Under the pieces are notes generated by a model. It saw nothing but the letters and a program-made list of their open reading frames with translations. It was not told the origin of the DNA and searched no databases. This document shows positions 56,130 to 64,000 of a stretch of 64,000 bases of DNA, piece after piece; within the stretch, counting starts at the first letter, position 1, and the number at the start of each line of letters is the position of its first letter. Both the position numbers and the translations under genes were made by a program. The stretch is from contig CAVOGJ010000014.1 of NCBI GenBank assembly GCA_963695405.1, forward strand, positions 248,001-312,000. Reading direction: 5' to 3'. This DNA is from CAVOGJ01 sp963695405. GTDB lineage: Bacteria; Planctomycetota; Planctomycetia; Pirellulales; Pirellulaceae.

Positions 56130-57014
56130 ATGATGCCTCTGCTCGATGTGACCGGCGAAATCAGGAAGCTCCGCTGGCAGATGCGACGCTTGTTACCGGA
56201 ACACGACGTCACCTGCCACACGAAAAACGGTCTGCTAACGTTCAGCAGCAAAGACTCGCGGATCGCCCGCCGACTCTATGCCCGCCGCCAGTGGTCTTGG
56301 CCAGAACTGCTTCGCGTGGGTGACTTACTCACCGAGCACGGTTACCTCGCCAACAGCCGTCGCGGAACATTCGTTAACGTCGGCGCGAACATTGGGTCGA
56401 TATTTGTGCCGATGATGCAGCGGTTTCCGTTTCAACGGGGCTTGGGGTTCGAGCCTTGTCCGCGAAACTTCCGCTACCTGCAGCAGAACGTGGAACAAAA
56501 CCAATTGGCGGGACGTGTCGCTTTGTTGCCGATCGGGTTATCAAACCGCGAGCGAGAAGCCGAATTCGAACTATCGCCACGCAACTTCGGCGACCATCGC
56601 GTGCGGGAAGCCGTCGTCGAAGCGTGCAAGGCGTTGTATGACGAACCGCAGCGACAGACGATCTCGGTACCCCTGCGTTCCCTCGATTCGGTCCTCGCCG
56701 AGGCCGACGTGACACTCAGGCACGGAAGTCTGATCTGGGTCGACATCCAGGGCCACGAGGGACACTTCTTCGAGGGCGCCCGTCAAACCCTGGCCAGCGG
56801 CGTACCGGTTATCTCCGAGTTATGGCCCTACGGCATTGCTCGTTCCGGATACACGCGCGACCGCTTTTGCGACCTTGCTCGCAGCCTGTTTGGTAGTTTT
56901 TTCGTGTGGCGTCGCGGCGTCTGGATCAAGCTGCCGATCGTTGCCTTGCGAGAACTCTACGATCGATTCGAAGGTGGCCGTTCGAGCACCGATATTGTCC
57001 TGGTGCAAGGTTAG
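56130..57014 (+). CDS. FkbM-family methyltransferase
   Basis: 294 residues from ATG 56130. The ATG at 56118 directly abuts GGGAGG and has no spacer, whereas GGATGGAG lies 6 nt before 56130. The SAM fold is FVNVGANIGSIFVPMM (motif I), GLGFEPCPRNFRYLQQNVEQN, VALLPIGLSNREREAEF, and SLIWVDIQGHEGHFFEGA (the D/N-Q-G motif IV). FkbM proteins O-methylate sugars or polyketides. Possibly acts on surface glycans; no polysaccharide genes adjoin it. Confidence 0.9.
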   Translation: MMPLLDVTGEIRKLRWQMRRLLPEHDVTCHTKNGLLTFSSKDSRIARRLYARRQWSWPELLRVGDLLTEHGYLANSRRGTFVNVGANIGSIFVPMMQRFPFQRGLGFEPCPRNFRYLQQNVEQNQLAGRVALLPIGLSNREREAEFELSPRNFGDHRVREAVVEACKALYDEPQRQTISVPLRSLDSVLAEADVTLRHGSLIWVDIQGHEGHFFEGARQTLASGVPVISELWPYGIARSGYTRDRFCDLARSLFGSFFVWRRGVWIKLPIVALRELYDRFEGGRSSTDIVLVQG

Positions 57015-57093
57015 CGACGGCTGCGTTCGCAGGCCATAACGTATTCGCAAGAGTGAGGCGACCATGAGCGTCCTCCGACGTCCGCCGCCACCT

Positions 57094-58509
57094 TTACAGC
57101 AGATGACGTGCCTTGATCTCCAGATATTGATTGACCAGTGGAGCCGTCATGTCTTCCGGAAAAACGTCGAGTGCCAACGCGCCGTTATGTTGTAGTGTCG
57201 TGATCACATGCTGCCGCCACGACAAGATATCGGCCGCCGCCGCTGAGCAGTAAAGGTCCTCTCCACTGGGGAATGGGGCTTCTGCGGCTTGAAATAGCCG
57301 GTGATCCCGCAGCAGCACGCCCAGCGCCAGATGTCGGCCGGAGATCGAGCTAAGGTACTGGTGAATCTGATTGGCGTTCACCTCATCAATCACATTCGTT
57401 ACCAAAATCACAAGGGCCCGCTTTTGACAATGGGCGGAAAGGTAAAAAAACGCCTCATCGTAACGCGATTCGACGAGCGCCGGGAAACGATCGAACGAGG
57501 CATGCAGCAGTTGATTCATCTGGTTCATGCCTCCCTTGGGCGGTACAAACGCATGTACTCGCTCGGAAAAGGCGATCATTCCGACCGAGTCACCCTTTTG
57601 GAGCGCCACGTAACTGAGCATCAACATGGCATTGAGGGAGTGGTCCAACAGGCTCAAGCCGGACGCCAGGTTCGTCATCATGCGACCACAATCGATCAAA
57701 AAAATCAGTCGCTGACTCTGGCTGGCTTGAAAGTCCTTCACGGTCAGCTTGCTGCGTCGCGCCGTCGCGCGCCAGTCAATGTTTCTGTAACTGTCGTCCA
57801 GCGTATAGTCTCGCAGCCTTTCAAACTCGTTGTCGGTGCCAATCTTTCGCGTCCGCCGGACACCTATCAGACTCAACCGGTTCGTGCGGGCGAGGATCGC
57901 GTACTTCGAAAGCTGTTGCATATCGGGATAGACATGCAGTTGCTGCTCCAGATTGAGGGACAGGTAACGCTTCCACAATCCGAATCGGCTCCGGACGCGA
58001 AGGTAGACCCGTTCCAGACGAAACGCCCCGCGACGACCGGCAATCAGATCGTACTTAACGTGGGCCCGACTGCGAGGCGTCATGCGGAGCGTAAACTCCT
58101 CCGGCTGGGCGTAAAACTCTTGAGGCACGTCGTCACGTACCCATAAGATGCACGTGCGGCGACCGGTGTAGGTGATGGTGAGCGTGACATGGTGTGTCTT
58201 TTCGAGACTCACTATCTTCTGGCATTGTCGCTCGACGCGAAAATCCGACCGATGAGCCACGAGGAATAGATCGACAGCGGCCGCGGCGACGACGGCGAGA
58301 TCCAGCGCTACGACCAGGGGCAGAATGTCCGACTTCTGAATCAAGAGCAGCGTCGTCAGTGTTGGAATGGCAAACAGGGCCACGAGCGCCGCGGTGGGGA
58401 AACATTTCCGCCAACCGCCAGCGAATACGAATGGCAGCAGCGCCGTGATGAGAGCCAGGATGGGCCGTGACCAGATCTGCTCCAACAGCTTTTGGACGGA
58501 CTCGAACAC
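57094..58509 (-). CDS. DUF58 (VWA-like) protein of the MoxR cluster
   Basis: 471 residues. Two to three N-terminal hydrophobic helices (ILALITALLPFVFAGG, TALVALFAIPTLTTLLLI, ILPLVVALDLAVVAAAAVDLFLV) are followed by a beta-domain and the DUF58 signature FERLRDYTLDDSYRNIDWRATARRSKLTVKDFQ. The VWA part is IFLIDCGRMMTNL (D-C-G-R-M in place of the usual D-x-S-x-S/M). With MoxR it is thought to work as an envelope-protein maturation or chaperone system. 45 bp after MoxR. Confidence 0.9.
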   Translation of the reverse strand: MFESVQKLLEQIWSRPILALITALLPFVFAGGWRKCFPTAALVALFAIPTLTTLLLIQKSDILPLVVALDLAVVAAAAVDLFLVAHRSDFRVERQCQKIVSLEKTHHVTLTITYTGRRTCILWVRDDVPQEFYAQPEEFTLRMTPRSRAHVKYDLIAGRRGAFRLERVYLRVRSRFGLWKRYLSLNLEQQLHVYPDMQQLSKYAILARTNRLSLIGVRRTRKIGTDNEFERLRDYTLDDSYRNIDWRATARRSKLTVKDFQASQSQRLIFLIDCGRMMTNLASGLSLLDHSLNAMLMLSYVALQKGDSVGMIAFSERVHAFVPPKGGMNQMNQLLHASFDRFPALVESRYDEAFFYLSAHCQKRALVILVTNVIDEVNANQIHQYLSSISGRHLALGVLLRDHRLFQAAEAPFPSGEDLYCSAAAADILSWRQHVITTLQHNGALALDVFPEDMTAPLVNQYLEIKARHLL

Positions 58510-58554
58510 GTCGGCGGCTCGATTAAGTACGATGATCGGCCACGGGTGGCCGAA

Positions 58555-59721
58555 CTAGATGCGGGGAACTTCGATCGACCGCAGCAGCCCTTCCAGCAGG
58601 CTATCGACGGTGTGCCCCTCCACTTCCGCTTCGGCATTCAGAATCACCCGATGTCGTAGCGCGGGAAGGGCTAGTTGTACAACATCATCGGGGACGGCGT
58701 AGGCGCGCCCGTGAAACGCCGCCAGCGTCCGAGCGCCTTGCATCAATGCAATGCCCGCTCGTGGCGAAGCCCCCATGTGAAATTGCGGCCAGGCACGGGT
58801 CTGTCGTACGACTTTGTTGATATAGTCGAGCAGCCGCGGGTCCATGGTGACAGAACTGTTCTCCCGCGTGATACGCAAAATTTCTTCGGGGGTGGTCACT
58901 TGCTGTAGATCCGTCTCCAATCGATCATCCAAGTCGACCTGCTGGCTGTGCAGCTGAAGGATTTCAGCCTCTTCCGTCTCTCCCGGATAATCGACCATTA
59001 GCTTGAACATGAAACGGTCGAGTTGGGCTTCGGGAAGATTGTAAGTGCCCTCGGATTCGATCGGATTCTGTGTCGCCATGACCAGAAATGGACGTTCGAT
59101 CTCATGCCCCTTGCCGTCCACCGTCACACGGTATTCCTGCATAATTTCAAGCAGTGCGGCGTGGGTCTTGGCAGGAGAGCGGTTGATCTCGTCGGCCAAA
59201 AGCAATTGCGTGAAGACGGGCCCCGGTCGAAAACGAAATTCCTGCGTCTTCATGTCAAAGATAGGTGCGCCGGTGATGTCGGACGGCATCAGATCGGCCG
59301 TGAACTGAATGCGCCCGAAACGACAACCGAGAACGCGGCCCAACGTGCGAACGAAAAGGGTTTTACCCAATCCAGGGACGCTCTCGATGAGCACATGACC
59401 GCTCGAGAAAAGCGCCACCAAGGTACCCAACACCAGCTCATCTTGGCCGACATAGACCTTGGCCACTTCCGCGCTGATCCGATCAAACAGCCGCTTCGTG
59501 GGCGTTTCCCCGACGGGCGGGGGAGCCGCAGCGCTGCGAGTCTCTGGACTTGCGTCCAGCGGCGAAGTGGCAGGTGCCGGCACCTCGATCGCGGCACCAC
59601 ATCCGACGCACTGAACTTGGACGCCAACCTTGGCGGCGTCGACCTGTAGCCGCTTACCGCACTGAACGCAGGTGAATTGAATGGCAGGCATACGGCTGGT
59701 CGCTGGTCCTTCCTGGTTCAT
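58555..59721 (-). CDS. MoxR-type AAA+ ATPase with N-terminal zinc ribbon
   Basis: 388 residues; ATG 59721 overlaps the upstream stop (ATGA), so this start is chosen. N-terminal zinc ribbon C18/C21/C38/C41 (CVQCGKRL, CVGCGAAI) precedes the AAA core: Walker A SVPGLGKT at about 114-121, Walker B LLLADEINRSP, sensor MATQNPIESEGTYNLPEAQLDRFM, and the lid region RAGIALMQGARTLA. The zinc ribbon is an extra in Planctomycetes. Energises the DUF58 partner. Confidence 0.93.
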   Translation of the reverse strand: MNQEGPATSRMPAIQFTCVQCGKRLQVDAAKVGVQVQCVGCGAAIEVPAPATSPLDASPETRSAAAPPPVGETPTKRLFDRISAEVAKVYVGQDELVLGTLVALFSSGHVLIESVPGLGKTLFVRTLGRVLGCRFGRIQFTADLMPSDITGAPIFDMKTQEFRFRPGPVFTQLLLADEINRSPAKTHAALLEIMQEYRVTVDGKGHEIERPFLVMATQNPIESEGTYNLPEAQLDRFMFKLMVDYPGETEEAEILQLHSQQVDLDDRLETDLQQVTTPEEILRITRENSSVTMDPRLLDYINKVVRQTRAWPQFHMGASPRAGIALMQGARTLAAFHGRAYAVPDDVVQLALPALRHRVILNAEAEVEGHTVDSLLEGLLRSIEVPRI

Positions 59722-60989
59722 GCTTGATGTTCGCTTTGCGACGTGCTGCCAGCCTCGCCCGGCGGCCCGCCGGCGATGATCGGATCGGTCACCGAGGCGG
59801 ATTCCGTGGCGGCCGTCGACTCGGGATTTACCCGCTGTTGATAGTCAGCACGGCGTTCCTGGGCGTATTGTCGATCGTGAGTCGCCGCCAGCAACCCGCC
59901 GAGGGCGCGGATGTGTTTGCCAAAATCGGAAATTGCCTCTTCGTTGAGCATCCGGGGCCGACCAAAGATCGGGTACATCGAAAAACAGAGGATGGCGCCC
60001 AAGAGCGTGAGATGCAACAGGATACTATTCAGCGGCCATACGGTGAAGGCTGCCAGACCGTGGTGCTGGTTCGGATCGGAATTGGAAATGGGCGGTTCCC
60101 CCGGTCCACTCTCGAGGAACACTACCGATTTTGCGGGACCGCACTCGCCAACGAGCCGCGCCGCAAGCTTTCGGTGCTCATGATTGACCAGTGGCAGATT
60201 CAAGAGTGCTGCTCCATTGGCAACGATAATCACCTGGCTACCGTTCCAAATTCCGCGCGTGAAGCGGCCGATCAGCAGGTCATCACGCGACGTGAGCAGT
60301 CGTTCCAGTCGGGCTGGTCCGCGCCAATCGGCTTCGGCCGCTACCTGGCGAACGATTTCTCCCGCCATGATGCGGGTGTTGAGTCGGAGATCGCTCTTGC
60401 CCGCATCGATCCCTGGGCTGAGCGGACCTGCGAGCGAGTCGATGGTTTGTGCGGGTTTGCCACGTTCGACTGCGAACCAGTCATAATCCGCGTTGTCCTC
60501 CAACTTGGCACGCCCTTGAGCGAAGGCCGTTTCGGCGCGCGCGATTCGACGACGTAATTCCATCTGCTGCTCTGGGGGCGCCTCGGCCAAAAGAGTCTTC
60601 CAGTACTCGACAAGCGCGTCATAATCTCGGCCGACGTAGATCAGCGTCCGACCATCCTTCGCCTGCAGCCACTTCTCGAAATGCTCACGCACCGCTTGCG
60701 AGGGTCCCTCATAATTGTTGGGGAACCAAACGACGACGTCGGCTTGATCGACGACGCGGCCGAGCCGTCGCGCCGTTCGCACCTTGGCGCCAGATTGCTC
60801 GAAGAGTGAGGCGAGAACCGAGGTGCCGTTGACGCTAGTTCCTCTCGAATCACCGACGCGGCGGCCATACTCTCCCTCGATCCCGAATTGGCAGCCACTC
60901 AGACAGAGAGAGCTGGTCAGAATAACCAGCAGCAGCGGGTGTGTGATCGATCGAGCTGCGGTGCGGCGGGTTGAGGCGCGGAAATTCAC
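59718..60989 (-). CDS. DUF4350-type lipoprotein
   Basis: 423 residues from GTG 60989, which overlaps the DUF4129 stop (GTGA). Lipobox LCLSGC near residue 33. The N-terminal half is a Rossmann-like DUF4350 domain (TSVLASLFEQSGAKVRTARRLGRVVDQADVVVWFPNN, LIYVGRDYDALVEYW). Two membrane-proximal hydrophobic segments are near 340-370. In related bacteria this family sits between DUF4129 and MoxR genes. Role: unknown, perhaps substrate display for the MoxR system. Confidence 0.85.
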   Translation of the reverse strand: MNFRASTRRTAARSITHPLLLVILTSSLCLSGCQFGIEGEYGRRVGDSRGTSVNGTSVLASLFEQSGAKVRTARRLGRVVDQADVVVWFPNNYEGPSQAVREHFEKWLQAKDGRTLIYVGRDYDALVEYWKTLLAEAPPEQQMELRRRIARAETAFAQGRAKLEDNADYDWFAVERGKPAQTIDSLAGPLSPGIDAGKSDLRLNTRIMAGEIVRQVAAEADWRGPARLERLLTSRDDLLIGRFTRGIWNGSQVIIVANGAALLNLPLVNHEHRKLAARLVGECGPAKSVVFLESGPGEPPISNSDPNQHHGLAAFTVWPLNSILLHLTLLGAILCFSMYPIFGRPRMLNEEAISDFGKHIRALGGLLAATHDRQYAQERRADYQQRVNPESTAATESASVTDPIIAGGPPGEAGSTSQSEHQA

Positions 60990-61810
60990 GAGCCGACTCC
61001 CTCCGATTGTAACAACTGTTGGAATTCGTCGAGCTGGCTCCAGCATTGTTCAAAGCGATCTTTTTCCAGCCGCTGGTGGCCAAAAAAGACATCTTCGAAA
61101 GCGACCATCGACACACCGAGAAGAGACTGTAATGGTTTGCGGCCCTTGATCTCTCGCAGATACTGCCGGTTCGTCTTGCCTTTCGTGAGACGAATCCAGT
61201 GATGCTTGTCGAGCTGCAGCAACTGATAACTGAAGAGGTAAACGATCGCTTGCGAATAATCGCCCGCCCGATAACACTTTCGCGCCTCGGCCAGCAGATC
61301 GAGATGAGGCTTTCGGATGTCAAACGGCAGATTCTCTATGCGTTCCGCGTCCGTAATCAGTTCGTCGGCCGATTCTCCCAAGCCTGGTGAAAGGGTAACT
61401 TCGGCGGCCAGCAGTGCGCGGATGGCCAGATAGACGCCATACAGGAACAAACAAGCGAGAAGGATCCAAGCAAGATATTGCAACAAGGTGGCGAAGAACG
61501 CGCTGATCCCGAATCTTCCCCGGGCCGGCGCGCGTTTCGACATGCGTACCTCCCATGACCAATCGCTGGCTTCCGGGGGCGGGAGTTGTGGATAGACATC
61601 AAGCGATCGGAGTTCATCGGATTCGGCATCGTACCAGGGGAAATCTGCCTCGGTCCGCAGCCCTTCGCGGACGGCCTCAATGGCCCGTGCATCATCCGGT
61701 CGCTGAAGCGTCGTCTCTGCCCCTTGAATGGTCGGGCAGGGGCCGGCCGGTAGCCAGGCCACCAGCAGTGTCAGTGTCGACCGGAAAATCGCACCGGATG
61801 TTGGCCACAT
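60986..61810 (-). CDS. DUF4129 membrane protein
   Basis: 274 residues from ATG 61810, 2 bp after the preceding stop. A signal-like start (IFRSTLTLLVAWLPAGP) and one central membrane helix (FFATLLQYLAWILLACLFLYGVYLAIRALL) frame the protein. The cytoplasmic tail has LFSYQLLQLDKHHWIRLTKGKTNRQYLREI, the DUF4129 signature. Structural member of the same cluster. Confidence 0.88.
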   Translation of the reverse strand: MWPTSGAIFRSTLTLLVAWLPAGPCPTIQGAETTLQRPDDARAIEAVREGLRTEADFPWYDAESDELRSLDVYPQLPPPEASDWSWEVRMSKRAPARGRFGISAFFATLLQYLAWILLACLFLYGVYLAIRALLAAEVTLSPGLGESADELITDAERIENLPFDIRKPHLDLLAEARKCYRAGDYSQAIVYLFSYQLLQLDKHHWIRLTKGKTNRQYLREIKGRKPLQSLLGVSMVAFEDVFFGHQRLEKDRFEQCWSQLDEFQQLLQSEGVGS

Positions 61811-61812
61811 GA

Positions 61813-62691
61813 TTAGGCTGCTCTCAAAAGATTCGCGGCCGCGGCACGCATGATCAACTCGACTTCCCAACCTTCGCGGCGAATTCGCAAGTCGAGATAG
61901 CTGAGGAAACGCACAACGGAGAAGTAGGCGGCCACCATCCAGAGCGCGAGCGGGAAACAGAGGTGTAACATGAACGGCCCCCAGTTCCAATCGAATAGCA
62001 ACATTCCCCACAGGAACCACATCGTGAACAGGAGGCAGTTTGCCAAGACGAATGCCACAAGAGCACTGCCCATCCAACGGGAGATCAGATCGCCGGCATT
62101 CGGACCGTGCAAGGCCGAACTACGGCGGCCGACAGTGATCACGTTTGAATGGTGCGAACGAAGCGGATTTCGCTCCAGAAGGATAATTTCATTAATAAAA
62201 GGACGTGCCGCGCGGAACAGCAGCGTATAGGCGGCCAGCAGAATGAGACAGACATCCCAACCAGTGTAGTCGCTGCCACGGGGAATCAGCCAAGCCAGCA
62301 GCCAGGAAAAAAGGACGCCACGTAACAACAGCGTATTGAGAAACAGTCCCCAGCATGAATGGCGGACCACCTGGAGGATGAGACGTGGACTGACTGCTTC
62401 AAGGAACATCGCGTTTCCGAGAAAAGGGGTTACGAACGTGGAAACGAGTGGAGCCTGGATGATCACCAGCAGCGTCATTGTCCACAGATAACGCGCATAG
62501 GAATCCACCTCATCGCCAGTTTGCGTCATCCAGCCGATCAGGAAGAAATTGATGATCATCAGCGGAATGATCATCGTGGCCAGGCAAAGGAAGAGTGGAC
62601 CCCCAAAGGCGGTAATGACGCGCAACGACAGGTCAAGAATATCAAGGAAGCCGCGTTCGCGAATGGCGATTTGTGTGTGATCCAGTTGCAT
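61813..62691 (-). CDS. Multi-pass membrane protein, unknown
   Basis: 292 residues with about six hydrophobic segments: FGGPLFLCLATMIIPLMIINFFLIG, LLVIIQAPLVSTFVTPFLG, GLFLNTLLLRGVLFSWLLAWL, VCLILLAAYTLLF, ALVAFVLANCLLFTMWFLWGMLLF, MLHLCFPLALWMVAAYFSVVRFL. I do not recognise a named family. Its place between SpoIIM and DUF4129 genes is seen in planctomycete versions of this cluster, as I recall them. Confidence 0.82.
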   Translation of the reverse strand: MQLDHTQIAIRERGFLDILDLSLRVITAFGGPLFLCLATMIIPLMIINFFLIGWMTQTGDEVDSYARYLWTMTLLVIIQAPLVSTFVTPFLGNAMFLEAVSPRLILQVVRHSCWGLFLNTLLLRGVLFSWLLAWLIPRGSDYTGWDVCLILLAAYTLLFRAARPFINEIILLERNPLRSHHSNVITVGRRSSALHGPNAGDLISRWMGSALVAFVLANCLLFTMWFLWGMLLFDWNWGPFMLHLCFPLALWMVAAYFSVVRFLSYLDLRIRREGWEVELIMRAAAANLLRAA

Positions 62692-62696
62692 CGGTG

Positions 62697-63674
62697 TCAG
62701 ACTGCGTCGTCGCGCGGAAAGCCGAGGAGGACAAAATACGCCATCATCAAGCCGCTAGAGATGACCGCCACCGCCGCCTTCATCCAATAGGGGGCCGATG
62801 AGGGAGAAAGGAACGCCTCGATCAAGGCCGCAAGAAAAAAGAGCACCATCGCGGCGCCCATGATGGGCATGGCGTCGTATGCGGTCCGTCGCAAAGAGGA
62901 GAGGCGACTCATCCCATTCGTATGAATCCAGGCCATGCCTAGACGAAGGCCGGCGCCTGCCGACAATACAATGGCGGTCAGTTCAAACGGACCGTGTGCG
63001 GTCACAAAATGAAAAAAGTTTCTCCCTTCCACAACATCGTTTCTGGCGAAGTAGCCAAACGCGGCTCCCAGATGGGCCGCATTGAAGATCGTGGTCAGTA
63101 AGCCGGGAACAATCAGTAGCCCACCAGCGAAACACTGCAAGCCGATACCCGTATTATGCTGAATATAAAAGCTGGCCATGATCGGGTTCATGTTCGGATT
63201 GCGGCCGCTAATCGGTTCGGCAAAACTTTCCCTCATCTGTTCCAACAGACTTTCGGTAATCATTTGCTCGGCGTAGTTAGGCCAGGCCTTCTCGTTCATG
63301 GCGAGTACGGCGGAAAGGATGAAGATCCCCCAGAAGACACAGAACGCCGTTTGCACGCAACGGTCATCAAAGATTTGCCGTGGCACGTCATGCAGCATCT
63401 TGTGCGCCCAAGCTTTTGTGTCAAAAGCACGGCTGCGATAAAGCTGATTATGGGCACGACCCACGAGCCGATGAAGATACTGGACGGTATTGGGGGGTAA
63501 CTGATAAGCATCGGCAAGCGCCAGGTCAGCACAAGCTGACCGATAGAGGGTCCCAAAGCGGCTCACCTTTTCCGCCCCCAAGCTCTTGCGGCGTCGCTGT
63601 TCAAGTTCGCCACAAAGCTGTTCGAGCTCCTGCCAGTGACTACGGCGCTGCTGTAGTAGGTCAACAACTTTCAC
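62697..63674 (-). CDS. SpoIIM-family (stage II sporulation protein M-like) membrane protein
   Basis: 325 residues from GTG 63674 (GGGGAG 6 nt before it), overlapping the upstream stop as GTGA. An N-terminal soluble helical part (residues 1-110) precedes the SpoIIM/DUF95 membrane part: CVFWGIFILSAVLAM, MASFYIQHNTGIGLQCFAGGLLIVPGLLTTIFNAAHLGAAFGY, the FVTAHGPFELTAIVLSAGAGLRLG motif, and two final helices. Planctomycetes do not sporulate, so the name reflects fold only. Next gene in the RDD cluster. Confidence 0.9.
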   Translation of the reverse strand: MKVVDLLQQRRSHWQELEQLCGELEQRRRKSLGAEKVSRFGTLYRSACADLALADAYQLPPNTVQYLHRLVGRAHNQLYRSRAFDTKAWAHKMLHDVPRQIFDDRCVQTAFCVFWGIFILSAVLAMNEKAWPNYAEQMITESLLEQMRESFAEPISGRNPNMNPIMASFYIQHNTGIGLQCFAGGLLIVPGLLTTIFNAAHLGAAFGYFARNDVVEGRNFFHFVTAHGPFELTAIVLSAGAGLRLGMAWIHTNGMSRLSSLRRTAYDAMPIMGAAMVLFFLAALIEAFLSPSSAPYWMKAAVAVISSGLMMAYFVLLGFPRDDAV

Positions 63675-64000
63675 GGCAGCTCCCCGCTGGTGGACGGACG
63701 ACTTGGTTCTGTTGCGGGCGATAAGGCCTCGGCGCCCACCGGCAACGGTTCCGCGGCCACGACGTCGCCGCCGGGGAAAGGCCATGGCGGCGGCGAATGT
63801 GCCGTCTGAAACGGCGATTGCCCGATCGACCTCATGATATCTTCCTCCGCCCGACCCTGATCGGCGATGAAGGCACGATGATACAAAGCGCAAATCATCA
63901 AGTCGTAACTTGTATCGGGAGGCAAGCGAAACTCGGCCAGCAGCGGCTCGGCCAGATGACGGGCTATCTCGCGGCGGCGGGCTGCAGAAAAGTATTTCCG
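63671..64000 (-). CDS. C-terminal end of an RDD-family-type membrane protein (partial)
   Basis: 109 codons reaching the right edge; the start lies outside. The text ARRREIARHLAEPLLAEF and SYDLMICALYHRAFIADQGRAEEDIMRS is soluble and charged, like the tail of RDD proteins that precede SpoIIM in this cluster; no membrane part is visible. Its TGA overlaps the SpoIIM GTG. Family call rests on context and weak similarity. Confidence 0.55.
   Translation of the reverse strand, partial: RKYFSAARRREIARHLAEPLLAEFRLPPDTSYDLMICALYHRAFIADQGRAEEDIMRSIGQSPFQTAHSPPPWPFPGGDVVAAEPLPVGAEALSPATEPSRPSTSGELP

Overview
The window is about 64 kb of GC-rich chromosome from a planctomycete, most likely of the Pirellulales type. 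The evidence is a DUF1559 (H-X9-DG) protein end, five secreted proteins with LEPR-XLL-type N-termini (several with dockerin-like EF-hand repeats), a MoxR/DUF58/DUF4129/SpoIIM/RDD cluster, and weak or absent Shine-Dalgarno sites on several genes. I found no tRNA, rRNA, CRISPR array or insertion sequence.

Layout: 1-14.9 kb holds surface and secreted proteins: DUF1559, a 1638-aa DNRLRE/Calx-beta/dockerin protein, a beta-helix protein, a CIA30 protein, a tandem pair of amidohydrolases whose second member has lost its metal ligands, a class IV aminotransferase, and a LEPR-XLL protein fused to an alpha/beta hydrolase. 15-20.6 kb carries an ECF-like sigma factor with a zinc-finger anti-sigma, a Cys-rich exported hydrolase, a lipoprotein, a transglutaminase-like protein and a HEAT-type protein. 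21-24.6 kb is groES-groEL and a TPR protein. 25-28.6 kb is a giant LEPR-XLL protein with dockerin and cohesin-like parts. 28.8-35.8 kb is a WecG/TagA glycosyltransferase and a TetR-HlyD-RND efflux operon with a clear candidate operator. 36-37.2 kb is a gene with an in-frame TGA that I read as selenocysteine. 37.5-44.7 kb has rplM-rpsI, a YraN protein and purH-trpC-cation/chloride-type transporter. 44.8-49 kb has a small membrane protein, a receiver-only regulator, a CAP protein, and a nitrilase/dehydrogenase pair. 49-55.7 kb is pheT-pheS-rplT-rpmI-[opposite-strand glycosyltransferase]-infC. 56-64 kb is an FkbM methyltransferase and the seven-gene RDD/SpoIIM/DUF4129/DUF4350/MoxR/DUF58 cluster.

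The most exciting object is the minus-strand gene at 36096-37175. Its frame runs through a TGA at 36990-36992 exactly where a thioredoxin-like fold would have its redox residue, giving a UxxC motif. A 6-bp stem with a 5-nt loop follows at the spacing expected of a bacterial SECIS. Flanking sequence resembles the N-terminal domain of animal selenoprotein P, here placed between a LEPR-XLL-type export segment and a dockerin-like pair: an architecture I do not know to be described.

Two general cautions. Four genes (hypothetical at 15.9 kb, LEPR-XLL at 25 kb, transporter at 40 kb, purH at 43 kb) are broken by small indels. Because purH is a core gene and three of the sites lie in CG-alternating sequence, residual sequencing error is the simplest explanation. 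Short tandem arrays (12-27 bp units) also recur at gene ends and in leaders throughout the window.
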